Shown here: positions 31,862-39,093 of the stretch, one piece after another
Position numbering within the stretch: position 1 is the stretch's first letter
Layout of the letters: the number at the start of each line of letters is the position of its first letter
NCBI RefSeq assembly: GCF_039534165.1
Contig: NZ_BAAAUX010000003.1
Span: 186,001-250,000, forward strand
Source of the DNA: Saccharopolyspora_D taberi
GTDB lineage: Bacteria > Actinomycetota > Actinomycetes > Mycobacteriales > Pseudonocardiaceae
DNA: 64,000 nt
Direction of reading: 5' to 3'
Notes under the pieces: generated by a model
Databases searched by the model: none
What the model was told of the DNA's origin: nothing
What the model saw: the letters and a program-made list of their open reading frames with translations, nothing else
Position numbers and translations under genes: made by a program

Positions 31862-32791
31862 ATGGAGTTCGCATTAAACGCTGAAACGATTTCCATCCCG
31901 CTCGAACTGATCCGGGAGAACGGTTCGGTGCGGGCCGCGGGCGAGAACCCGGAACACGTCCGGCTGCTGGCGGAGATATTCGACTCGCTCCCGCCCGTCC
32001 TCGTGCACTCCTCGACGCTGCACCTGATCGACGGCCTGCACCGGGTGCGGGCGGCCCGGCTGCGCGGCCACGAGACGATCAAGGCGCAGTTGTTCGAAGG
32101 CAGCGAATCGGAGGCGTTCGTCCTCGCGGTGCGGGCGAACGTCTCGCACGGCCTCCCGCTTTCGCTCACCGACCGCAAATCCGCCTGCGTGCGGATCATT
32201 TCCATGCACCCGGACTGGTCGAACCGCCGCATCGCCAGGGTCGCCGGGATCAGCCCGAAGACCGTCGGCTCGCTGCGCGAGAACAAGGACGGTTCGGCGG
32301 CGAGCCGGGTGGGGCAGGACGGGAGGGTGCGACCGCTCAACGCCTCGGCCGGGCGGCAGCGCGCCGCCGAGCTGATTCTGGCCAACCCCGACCAGTCGCT
32401 GCGCCAGGTGGCGCGCGCCGCGGGCGTTTCCCCGGAAACGGTCCGGGACGTGCGGCGGCGGCTCTCGCGCAACGAGGGCCCGACGCCCTCGGGTGCGCGC
32501 CCGGAGGGCAGGCAGGATTCGTCCGGGGACGAGCAGAACCCGGAGAACTGGCGGCGGGCGGTGCGCACCCTCCAGTCGGATCCGGCGATGCGCTACACCG
32601 AGCACGGCAGGCTCCTGCTGCGGCTGCTCAGCCTGCACGTCATGGACTACGACGAATGGGCCTCGATCCTGCGCGCCGTGCCGGAGTACGCCCGGCCTGC
32701 CGTTTCCCAGGCGGCGCAGGGGTGCGTGTCCATCTGGACGTCCACGGTCCGCAGGCTGGAGGAGGAAGAGGAACCGACGAAGTCGGCCTGA
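31862..32791 (+). CDS. StrR/NovG-type pathway-specific activator (ParB-like domain)
   Basis: A 309-residue regulator of the StrR family. The N-terminal ParB/sulfiredoxin-like domain (residues about 8-100) has SIPLELIRENGSVRAAGENPEHVRLLAE and VHSSTLHLIDGLHRVRAARLRGHETI. A helix-turn-helix follows (NRRIARVAGISPKTVGSLRENK), and a second HTH-like segment is LRQVARAAGVSPETVRDVRRRL. StrR-family proteins activate antibiotic operons by binding inverted repeats of the form GTTCRACTG(N11)CRGTYGAAC, and four repeats with this geometry occur in the cluster. The ATG at 31862 begins the conserved domain. The upstream in-frame extension is part of the promoter. Expected master activator of the cluster. Confidence 0.9.
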   Translation: MEFALNAETISIPLELIRENGSVRAAGENPEHVRLLAEIFDSLPPVLVHSSTLHLIDGLHRVRAARLRGHETIKAQLFEGSESEAFVLAVRANVSHGLPLSLTDRKSACVRIISMHPDWSNRRIARVAGISPKTVGSLRENKDGSAASRVGQDGRVRPLNASAGRQRAAELILANPDQSLRQVARAAGVSPETVRDVRRRLSRNEGPTPSGARPEGRQDSSGDEQNPENWRRAVRTLQSDPAMRYTEHGRLLLRLLSLHVMDYDEWASILRAVPEYARPAVSQAAQGCVSIWTSTVRRLEEEEEPTKSA

Positions 32792-32818
32792 GGTGCCGAC
32801 CCCGCGCCGGTCGGCACC
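32792..32818. terminator. Bidirectional hairpin between strR-like gene and methyltransferase
   Basis: GGTGCCGACC / GGTCGGCACC, a 10-bp perfect stem with a 7-base loop, lies between two convergent genes and starts directly after the regulator stop. Confidence 0.68.
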
Positions 32819-32827
32819 CGCCCGCCG

Positions 32828-33730
32828 TCAGCCCAGCGCCGCGAAGACGAACCGGTTGTGGTGGGCCATGGCCTTCGAGATCGGATCCAGCTTCCGCCCG
32901 TACTGCTCGGCCACCCGCTCGGGGTGCTCCTCGGACACCTGCCAGCCGTGGGCGGCGAAGGTGATGTCCGGGTCGCGCCGGTCGTCCTCGTCGTGCATCA
33001 GCTCGTGCAGGTCGACGTCGAAGAACAGCGACACCCGGCGGAACTCGGATTCCAGCGTCAGCTGGGGAATTCCGCGGAGGTGTTCGAGCGCGATCCGGCT
33101 CCCCGGCGCGGACAGCTCGTGGACGTTGTCGATCAGCTGCTCCTCGGCCTCGCGGGACAGATAGCCCAGCAGGCCCTCCGCGAGCCAGACCGTCGGCAGC
33201 GCGGGATCGAACCCCGCCTCGACCAGCGGAACCGGCCAGTCCGCGCGCAGGTCGGCCGCCACCGGGTGCCGGGTGCAGCGCGGATGCGCCCCGTGCTGCG
33301 CGAGGACCTGGTCCTTGAAGGCGAGGACCCGCGGCTGGTCGATCTCGAAGAGCCGGAACCCCGATGGCCAGTCCAGGCGGTGCGCCCGGACGTCCAGCCC
33401 CGCCGCCAGGATCACCGCCTGCGTCACGCCGTCCTCGCCCGCCTGCTGGAGGAACCGGTCGAAGCGGCGCGTGCGCACGCCCAGCTGGCTGGCCTGGTGG
33501 TCCCACACCGCCAGCGACTCCGCGCCGCCGCGCGCGGCCTCGGCGAGCGTCGTGGGCATCGCGACGTGCGCGGGCGCGGTGCCGGCGAAGTGGACCGCCA
33601 GGGGGTCGTCGATCAGAGCGTCCGGGCGACCGGACTCGATGGCCCGGGCGGCAGCGACGACCAGAGCGGTGATGCCCACTCCCGTGACTATGTCCCAGCC
33701 GGTGTTCTGCTGTCCGGCAGAAGTGGCCAT
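32828..33730 (-). CDS. SAM-dependent methyltransferase, LCMT-like (TIGR00027 type)
   Basis: A 300-residue methyltransferase of the leucine-carboxyl-methyltransferase-like family common in actinomycetes. Family marks are the N-terminal WDIVTGVGITALVVAAARA, DDPLAVHFAG, VILAAGLDVRAHRLDWP (SAM site with AAGLD), FEIDQP, and VWLAEGLLGYL. Related enzymes of this class O-methylate carboxyl or hydroxyl groups; the exact substrate is unknown. It is transcribed leftward after the FabG-like gene with 79 bases between them and may form one unit with afsA and fabG. A close paralogue is at 42925-43818. Confidence 0.9.
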   Translation of the reverse strand: MATSAGQQNTGWDIVTGVGITALVVAAARAIESGRPDALIDDPLAVHFAGTAPAHVAMPTTLAEAARGGAESLAVWDHQASQLGVRTRRFDRFLQQAGEDGVTQAVILAAGLDVRAHRLDWPSGFRLFEIDQPRVLAFKDQVLAQHGAHPRCTRHPVAADLRADWPVPLVEAGFDPALPTVWLAEGLLGYLSREAEEQLIDNVHELSAPGSRIALEHLRGIPQLTLESEFRRVSLFFDVDLHELMHDEDDRRDPDITFAAHGWQVSEEHPERVAEQYGRKLDPISKAMAHHNRFVFAALG

Positions 33731-33809
33731 GTGGAGCTTCCCTTCGTGGTGGTACGTGGTCGGTTTCGGGGCGGGGACCCGTCGGGCGCGCCGGACGGTT
33801 CGGGCCGGG

Positions 33810-34514
33810 TCACTGCCCCATGCCCAGGCCGCCCGTCACCGGAACCACGGCGCCGGTGACGAACCCGGCCTCCGGTGCGGTGAGGAAGCCGACCGCGGCG
33901 GCGACCTCCTCCGGCGTGCCGACGCGTCCGAGAGCGGTCCGGCCGACGAGTTCGTCCCGCCGTCGCGGGTCCAGCTCGGTGATCATGTCGGTGTCGATCA
34001 GGCCGGGCAGCACGACGTTCGAGGTGATGCCCCGCGCGCCGAGCTCCCAGGCCAGGGAACGGGCCAGCCCCACCAGCCCCGCCTTGCTGGCGGCGTAGTT
34101 CGTCTGGCCGGGCGAGCCGGAGAAGCCCATGATCGAGGACAGGAAGACCAGGCGTCCCCAGCGCTTCCGGAGCATTCCGCTCGTGGCCCGCCGCGCCACC
34201 CGTGCGGCGCCGACGAGGTTCGCGTCCAGCACGGCGTGCAGGTCCGCGTCCGACATGCCCAGCAGCAGCGAGTCGCGGGTGATTCCCGCGTTGCTGACGA
34301 CGATCTCCGGCGGGCCGTGCTCGGCCTCCGCCGCCCGGAAGGCCGCGTCGACGGCGTCGGGATCGGTGACGTCGCACCGCACCGCGAGGAATCCGGACGG
34401 AGCGGGGCCGGTCCGGTAGGTCACCGCGACCCGGTGCCCGGCCCCGGCGAGCGAGCGCGCCACGGCGAGGCCGATTCCCCGGTTTCCGCCGGTGACCAGA
34501 GCCGAGCGCGTCAT
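33810..34514 (-). CDS. FabG-like 3-oxoacyl-ACP reductase / SDR
   Basis: A 234-residue short-chain dehydrogenase. The NADP motif is TGGNRGIG, NAG is in VVSNAGITRDSLLL, and the catalytic Ser/Tyr/Lys are in SSIMGFSGSPGQTNYAASKAG. The SPGQTNYAASK form is that of beta-ketoacyl reductases. The ATG at 34514 overlaps the stop of the AfsA-like gene (ATGA), so the pair is coupled. In gamma-butyrolactone biosynthesis a reductase acts after AfsA; alternatively the enzyme could reduce the beta-keto chain of the PKS or KS/CLF, since no KR domain is present in these systems. Both roles are inferences. Confidence 0.9.
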   Translation of the reverse strand: MTRSALVTGGNRGIGLAVARSLAGAGHRVAVTYRTGPAPSGFLAVRCDVTDPDAVDAAFRAAEAEHGPPEIVVSNAGITRDSLLLGMSDADLHAVLDANLVGAARVARRATSGMLRKRWGRLVFLSSIMGFSGSPGQTNYAASKAGLVGLARSLAWELGARGITSNVVLPGLIDTDMITELDPRRRDELVGRTALGRVGTPEEVAAAVGFLTAPEAGFVTGAVVPVTGGLGMGQ

Positions 34515-35488
34515 CGCGAGACCTCCTTGGGCGCGCGGCGCAGCTCGACGTCGATCCCGGCGATCCGCGCGTCGTCCTGCTCGGCGACGACCGCGATCCG
34601 CTGTGGAATGTCCGTTGTGGACGGTGTGGCGGTCAGCGCCACGGGTGCGTCCAGCTCGGCGAACCGGGCGAACCGCGCGCTCAGGCCGGTGATCAGGTGG
34701 GCGGTGGGATCTTCCTTGGTGAGCAAGGAGATCTGGCGCGCCGCCTCGGCCAGCACCATGCCGGGGTGGTGGTCGTAGGCGTGGTCGTAGAGGCTCCTGT
34801 TGCCGAAGCTCGGCGCCAGCCGCGCGGTGTACCGCCCCTCGCGCCTGCCTGCGTCGGCGATGACGACGTTGTCCGGATTGCGCCGTGCGACCAGGTGCGG
34901 TTCGGCCACGGTGTCCGGGCGGGCGAGCGGCATCTGCTTGCTGGTGGGCGGATGCTGGCCGCGCTGGGCGTGGCGCAGCCCGCGGTAGGTCTCGGCGTCG
35001 ACGCAGTCGACCGCGAAGCGCCCGGCGCCGGTGTGGCGGCCGTCGATGCTCAGGTCGAAGTCGAACTCCAGCCCGCGGAGCTTGCCCGCCCGCGTCCGCT
35101 GCTGCGCGACCGAGGTGTCCAGGTGCAGCACTCCCGGGTCGGCGCCGACGAGCAGCGACGCCGTGTCGCTGATGGCGATGTCGGCTTCGCGCACGAGGAA
35201 AACCGTGTCGAGCGGAACGCCGAGGTGCGCGTGCGCGCCGTGCGTTCCGGCCTGCCGGCAGCATTCGAGCAGGAGCAGCGGGTCGAACGCGCTCGCCGAT
35301 GCCGTGAAGTCGCTGAAGTGCGCGTGGAACAGCGGGAGCTGGGCTGCGGTGGTGTACCGGCCCGCGCCGGTGGTCCGGCTGTCGGTGAGGAATACCTCGG
35401 CGATTGCCGAGCGGTGCACCAGTCGGCGTTCGACCGTGCGGTCCACTCGCAGTTCTCGGTCCTGTTCGGTGATGATGTCTGGGGACAT
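34511..35488 (-). CDS. AfsA-like gamma-butyrolactone biosynthesis protein
   Basis: A 325-residue protein with two AfsA-type hot-dog repeats, about residues 15-165 and 185-305. The first contains VHRSAIAEVFLTD and FDPLLLLECCRQAGTHGAH; the second contains the matching YDHAYDHHPGMVLAEAARQI. AfsA condenses a beta-ketoacyl thioester with dihydroxyacetone phosphate in A-factor synthesis. It is coupled with a FabG-like reductase. The start is taken as ATG 35488, with GGAG 12 bases upstream; ATG 35500 and GTG 35539 are in frame but have no separate ribosome site. No ArpA-like receptor gene is found in the window, so the sensor must be elsewhere. Confidence 0.88.
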   Translation of the reverse strand: MSPDIITEQDRELRVDRTVERRLVHRSAIAEVFLTDSRTTGAGRYTTAAQLPLFHAHFSDFTASASAFDPLLLLECCRQAGTHGAHAHLGVPLDTVFLVREADIAISDTASLLVGADPGVLHLDTSVAQQRTRAGKLRGLEFDFDLSIDGRHTGAGRFAVDCVDAETYRGLRHAQRGQHPPTSKQMPLARPDTVAEPHLVARRNPDNVVIADAGRREGRYTARLAPSFGNRSLYDHAYDHHPGMVLAEAARQISLLTKEDPTAHLITGLSARFARFAELDAPVALTATPSTTDIPQRIAVVAEQDDARIAGIDVELRRAPKEVSR

Positions 35489-35576
35489 TGTGCTGGCCAT
35501 CTCCGGTTCTGGTCGCGATGTGGCAAACGCGGGATTCACCCTCCCATCGGGAGTGCAAAATCTCCTGGCGCGGTCC

Positions 35577-35595
35577 TCAAAGCGATGTCAAAGCG
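35577..35595. promoter_or_regulatory. Candidate SARP box: direct repeat with 11-bp period
   Basis: TCAAAGCG occurs at 35577-35584 and again at 35588-35595, exactly 11 bases apart; a degenerate third unit TCGGGG starts at 35599. SARP regulators bind direct heptamers at 11-bp intervals. The repeat is about 90-107 bases upstream of the AfsA-like gene start, and the SARP gene is the next gene upstream. Confidence 0.55.
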
Positions 35596-35733
35596 GCATC
35601 GGGGTTGTTCCGGGAATTTCCCGCGCGGAATGCGCACGCGGTATGGTGCGGTGATGGCGGTGGATCTTTCCGGAATTCCGGCATCGGGGCGGTCGCCTTC
35701 CGCGACGGCCCCGGCGGTGGTGGCCGGAAAACC

Positions 35734-36510
35734 TCAGAGCGCGGGCGCGGGCCGCGTGGGCACGTCGCGCCCGGACAGGATCTGCAGTTGCAGCCGCTGG
35801 ATCTCCAGCGACGGGTCGAGCCCGAGTTCCTCGCGCAGCAGCTTGCGCAGCGCTGCCAGGGCGCGCAGGGCGTCGCTGCGGCGCCCGCACCGGTGCAGCG
35901 CCTCGATGTAGCGGGCGTGGAACCACTCGTTCAACGGGTTGGCCGCGACCAGGCCCTTCAGCTCCGGCAGCAGCCTGCGGTGCTGGCCGAGCTGGAGATC
36001 CGCCTCGATCCGCAGCTCCAGCGCGTGGTTGCGGGCTTCTTCGAGGTGCACGGCGTGCTTGCGCAGCAGCGGGCCGCACTGGACACCGGACAGCGCGCGC
36101 CCGCGCCACAACGCCAGCCCGTCCGCGAGCGCGGACGCGGCCTTGGCGGGCTCGCCGTTCTCCAGCAGCTTCTCGCCGGTCTTGACCAGCCGCGTGAAGC
36201 GGGTGGCGTCGATGTCGTCCTCCGGCCACTGCAGCTGGTACCCGCGCTGCCCGGTCACCACCGGGGAACTGCCGTCCGCGGCCGGGCAGTCGCGGAACAG
36301 CTGCCTCAGGTGGTAGATGTGCGTGCGGATCGTCGCGGTCGCGGTCTCCGGCGGGGATTCTTCCCACAATTCGTCGATCAGGTCATTTATTCCCAATGGC
36401 TGGTTCGCATGCAACAGGAGTACCGCGAATATTGTCCGCACTTTCGGTCCGGAACGTGGTTGAACGGATGGTGGAAGCAAAAGCTCGCCAAGCACTCCGA
36501 ACCTGCACAT
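35734..36510 (-). CDS. Short SARP-family transcriptional activator
   Basis: A 258-residue Streptomyces antibiotic regulatory protein. The N-terminal OmpR-like winged helix (about residues 1-95) has MCRFGVLGELLLPP, VRTIFAVLLLHANQPLGINDLIDELWEE and TATIRTHIYHLRQLF. The bacterial transcriptional activation domain follows (about 100-245), with DATRFTRLV and LGLDPSLEIQRLQLQIL. There is no ATPase/TPR part, so it is a short SARP like ActII-ORF4. The start is ATG 36510, where the conserved domain begins; an in-frame upstream extension is unlikely. It is probably a pathway-specific activator with the StrR-like protein. An 11-bp-spaced repeat lies before the AfsA-like gene downstream of it. Confidence 0.93.
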   Translation of the reverse strand: MCRFGVLGELLLPPSVQPRSGPKVRTIFAVLLLHANQPLGINDLIDELWEESPPETATATIRTHIYHLRQLFRDCPAADGSSPVVTGQRGYQLQWPEDDIDATRFTRLVKTGEKLLENGEPAKAASALADGLALWRGRALSGVQCGPLLRKHAVHLEEARNHALELRIEADLQLGQHRRLLPELKGLVAANPLNEWFHARYIEALHRCGRRSDALRALAALRKLLREELGLDPSLEIQRLQLQILSGRDVPTRPAPAL

Positions 36511-37025
36511 GTTCAACCCCCATAGTCGTTGCAAGACCGGGCCGGAAGGCGCGCAGGATGCGCCGACCGGCCCAGGGCAGCGGATTTTCATGCGGTAGGT
36601 GAAACTACCGGCGTCCACCAGTGTTCGTCAACTGTTCCCCGAAGGGATCTGGGCCTTTGAGCTGGTGGAAACGTCTATTAAGGACGGTCTCGTGCGTATA
36701 ACTGGTCGGTAACTTCGAGTTCGGTGTGGACTTGGCGTTTGACCGGGTGCGGGTGTTGAAAATGGAAAATGCCAGGTTGGACCGCGTGGTCGGGTGTGCG
36801 TGGCGGAATCCGTCGACCGCGACCCGGGCGCGGGTGCGCGCACGGCCGCATCGGAGCCGGTGTGTGCAAACCCACGCGGGCGAATTCGGCTGGATCAGTT
36901 CAGAATCGCCTGCTGCGGCAAGAAAACCGGCGGCGCGCATCAGGAAAACGTTGGAGGCGCCGCCGAAACGCGCCGGGACGGCGAATGCCCGCCCCGGCGC
37001 GTTTTCGGAGCAGTCGGATGCGTCG
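36511..37025. promoter_or_regulatory. Intergenic region between SARP and SnoaL-like genes (515 bases)
   Basis: No gene is supported; the small rightward and leftward frames here have no ribosome site or family features. The left part should hold the promoter of the leftward SARP gene and has lower GC than average near 36640-36780. The right end carries the terminator hairpin at 36964-37007. Confidence 0.5.
36964..37007 (-). terminator. Terminator hairpin of the GMC-SnoaL operon
   Basis: CGAAACGCGCCGGG pairs with CCCGGCGCGTTTTCG (one bulged T) across a 15-base loop, 19 bases past the SnoaL-like stop on the minus strand. Confidence 0.62.
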
Positions 37026-37445
37026 CTACGGACGCGCGGGCCATGCTCCGAGTTGGCGCATCAGCCCCAGGTCGTCGCGCACCGCCCAGTGCTCGGCGAC
37101 CTGGCCGTCGGCCACCCGGTACAGGTGCAGGTGCTGCACCTCGACCCGCTTGCCGGTGGCCGGCACGCCCATGAAGTCCTGCACCTGCCTGCCGGTGAAG
37201 ATCACCCGCAGCATCGCTTTGTCCCCTTTTGCGAAGGAATCCACGATCGACCAGGTGGCGTCCTCCCAGACACCGCGCATCCACCGCGCGGTAGCCGCAT
37301 AACCCTCCGGCCCGCCCGGGTGGTCCGGGGACGCCTCGTGGTCCACGAAGTCCGGCGCCACCAGCCGCCGCGCGACTTCTTCGTCCCCGTCGTTGAAAAT
37401 GCGGCCCATCTGGATCGCGATGTCCAGCACCTCGTCGTCGGTCAT
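37026..37445 (-). CDS. SnoaL-like ester cyclase/isomerase-fold protein
   Basis: A 139-residue protein of the SnoaL-like (NTF2 fold) family. It contains FNDGDEEVARRLVAPDFVDHEASPDH, FAKGDKAMLRVIFTGRQ and GKRVEVQHLHLYRVADGQVAEHW, all usual for this group. Members include polyketide cyclases and many proteins of unknown function. It is not PhzA/PhzB: the PhzB pattern is missing. The ATG at 37445 has AGGAG upstream. It is the last gene of the leftward operon GMC oxidoreductase-HAD-SMP30-SnoaL. It could shape a polyketide or oxidised product, but the substrate is unknown. Confidence 0.82.
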   Translation of the reverse strand: MTDDEVLDIAIQMGRIFNDGDEEVARRLVAPDFVDHEASPDHPGGPEGYAATARWMRGVWEDATWSIVDSFAKGDKAMLRVIFTGRQVQDFMGVPATGKRVEVQHLHLYRVADGQVAEHWAVRDDLGLMRQLGAWPARP

Positions 37446-37480
37446 GAACTTCTCCTTTCCGCCGAATCCGATCTTTTCCG

Positions 37481-38428
37481 TCAGTGCCTGCGCAGCACGA
37501 AGCCGTCCGACGTTTCCTGGCCGCCCGACCAGAACAGCACCTGCAGGCTGCTGCTGAGGATGTAGTCGCCGTGCGGGGTGACCGCGATCGTCGTCGGGCT
37601 CGCGTCCGGCCACCGCTCGTCGCGCACCGCGGTCGCCGACTTCCAGCCGTCCTCGCTGCGCAGCAGGAAAGCGCCGTCGTAGCCTGCCGACCGGATGGTG
37701 TTGGTGGCCACCACGAGATCGCCGTCCGGGCGCAGGGCGATCCCGTCCGCGCCGATCACCGGGGTGTCCAGGTCGACCTTGGTGGCGCGCGGCGTGCCGT
37801 CGAGCGGAACGCGGAGCAGTTCGCCGGTGTCGTAGCGAACGGTGAGCAGGTAGCCGTCGGGGTGGTAGGCGATGCCGTTGAGCCCCACCTCCGGCAGCCC
37901 GTCGGTGGTCGGCGCGTCGAACGCGTCGTCCTCCAGGAAGACCGACGCGTTGCCCGCCGGGTCGACGCGGAACAGGGTGGGCGCGAACGAGTCGGTGACG
38001 TAGGCGTTGCCGTCGGCGTCCAGCGCGAGGTCGTTGGCGAGGTGCAGGCCGGAATGCCAGCCGAGGTCGACCAGCTGGACGAGCTTGCCGGAGTCCAGCT
38101 CGAAGATGCCCAGGCCGGCGTGCCTGCCTGCCGTCTCGGGGGTCGAGCCGGCGCTGAGCAGCCCGCCGGGACCCGCGTAGACGTCGTCGTAGGTGACCAG
38201 CAGCCGGTTGCGCTCCACGTCGGCGCGGATTCCGCCGGTGGCGATCAGGTTCTCGTGCTTGACGAGGGTGCTGGTGGCCCCGTCCGGGGTCACCACCGAC
38301 ACCGTCCCGTACCGCAGCGAGCCGACGAGGAACGCCGACCGGGACGGGTCCCAGGCGACGCCCTCGGGGTGCAGGGCCCGGTCGGTACCGCGGATGACGT
38401 CGGGGAATTCCTTGTTGTCCAACCCCAT
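37481..38428 (-). CDS. SMP-30/gluconolactonase-like beta-propeller protein
   Basis: A 315-residue six-bladed beta-propeller of the SMP-30/gluconolactonase/LRE group. Metal-site regions can be recognised in HPEGVAWDPSRSAFLVGS, LANDLALDADGNAYVTDSFAP and GLNGIAYHPDGYLLTVRYDTG. Enzymes of this fold hydrolyse lactones. There is no signal peptide, so the protein is cytoplasmic. The ATG at 38428 has AGGGAG upstream. It lies between the HAD and SnoaL-like genes of one operon. A link to butyrolactone turnover is possible because an AfsA-like gene is near, but this is a guess. Confidence 0.85.
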   Translation of the reverse strand: MGLDNKEFPDVIRGTDRALHPEGVAWDPSRSAFLVGSLRYGTVSVVTPDGATSTLVKHENLIATGGIRADVERNRLLVTYDDVYAGPGGLLSAGSTPETAGRHAGLGIFELDSGKLVQLVDLGWHSGLHLANDLALDADGNAYVTDSFAPTLFRVDPAGNASVFLEDDAFDAPTTDGLPEVGLNGIAYHPDGYLLTVRYDTGELLRVPLDGTPRATKVDLDTPVIGADGIALRPDGDLVVATNTIRSAGYDGAFLLRSEDGWKSATAVRDERWPDASPTTIAVTPHGDYILSSSLQVLFWSGGQETSDGFVLRRH

Positions 38429-38451
38429 GGTTGCTCCCTGTTTCGCCGTGC

Positions 38452-39093
38452 TTATCGGTCTTGCCCGCCGAGCCAGCCGCGCAGCTCGGCGATGGCGGAT
38501 TCGGTGTCGGAGAAGTGGATCGCCGCCCAGCCGGCCTCGACTGCCGCGGCGCAGTTCTCCGGGAGGTCGTCGACGAGCAGGCAGCGCCCGGGCTCGACGC
38601 CCGCGCGCTCGGCGGCGAGGTCGAACATGGCCCGCTCGGGTTTGCGGTGGCCGACCTGGAAGGACAGCACGACCTCGTCGAACAGGTCCTCCGGCGGGAC
38701 CATCCGGCGCCAGTGCTCGTCCCAGCCCGGCGGCATGTTGGACAGCATCCCGACCAGGACCCCGGTTTCCCGGATCCGCCGCAGTTCCGCCGCCCACGGC
38801 TCGTTGCTCTCGCGGTCGCGGAACCACTCGGCGGTGAAGCCGGACAGGTCGACCGGCCGGCCCGTCGCGTCCAGCAGCGCGGTCTCGACCAGCCGGCACC
38901 ACTCCCGCTCGGTGACCAGCGGGGTGTCGAGCGGAGCCATGGTGTCGGTGCCGAACTGCCTCCCGACCTCGCGCATCGCGGCCAGCATCTCGCCGGGACC
39001 GACGCCGATCCGGCGGCAGAACTGTTCGAGAGTGGTGCGGATGGGCGGGGTGAGCACGCCGCCGAAGTCGGTCCAGACCGCAGGCGCGCTCAT
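38452..39093 (-). CDS. HAD-superfamily hydrolase
   Basis: A 213-residue haloacid-dehalogenase-like phosphatase. Motif I reads VWTDFGGVLTPP, so the usual DxD nucleophile is weakened: the first Asp is followed by FGG instead of xD, as in many epoxide-hydrolase N-terminal-like HADs. Motif II is GMLSNMPPGW, and motifs III/IV are FQVGHRKPERAMFDLA and CLLVDDLPENCAAAVEAGW. The ATG at 39093 overlaps the GMC oxidoreductase stop (ATGA). The substrate is unknown; it may remove phosphate from a butyrolactone-like or sugar-like intermediate, without direct evidence. Confidence 0.87.
   Translation of the reverse strand: MSAPAVWTDFGGVLTPPIRTTLEQFCRRIGVGPGEMLAAMREVGRQFGTDTMAPLDTPLVTEREWCRLVETALLDATGRPVDLSGFTAEWFRDRESNEPWAAELRRIRETGVLVGMLSNMPPGWDEHWRRMVPPEDLFDEVVLSFQVGHRKPERAMFDLAAERAGVEPGRCLLVDDLPENCAAAVEAGWAAIHFSDTESAIAELRGWLGGQDR

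Noticed and set aside
37026..37445. The SnoaL-like protein as PhzA/PhzB
   Set aside because: The fold family is similar in size, but the PhzB-specific sequence is absent, and the gene is in another operon than the phz genes.
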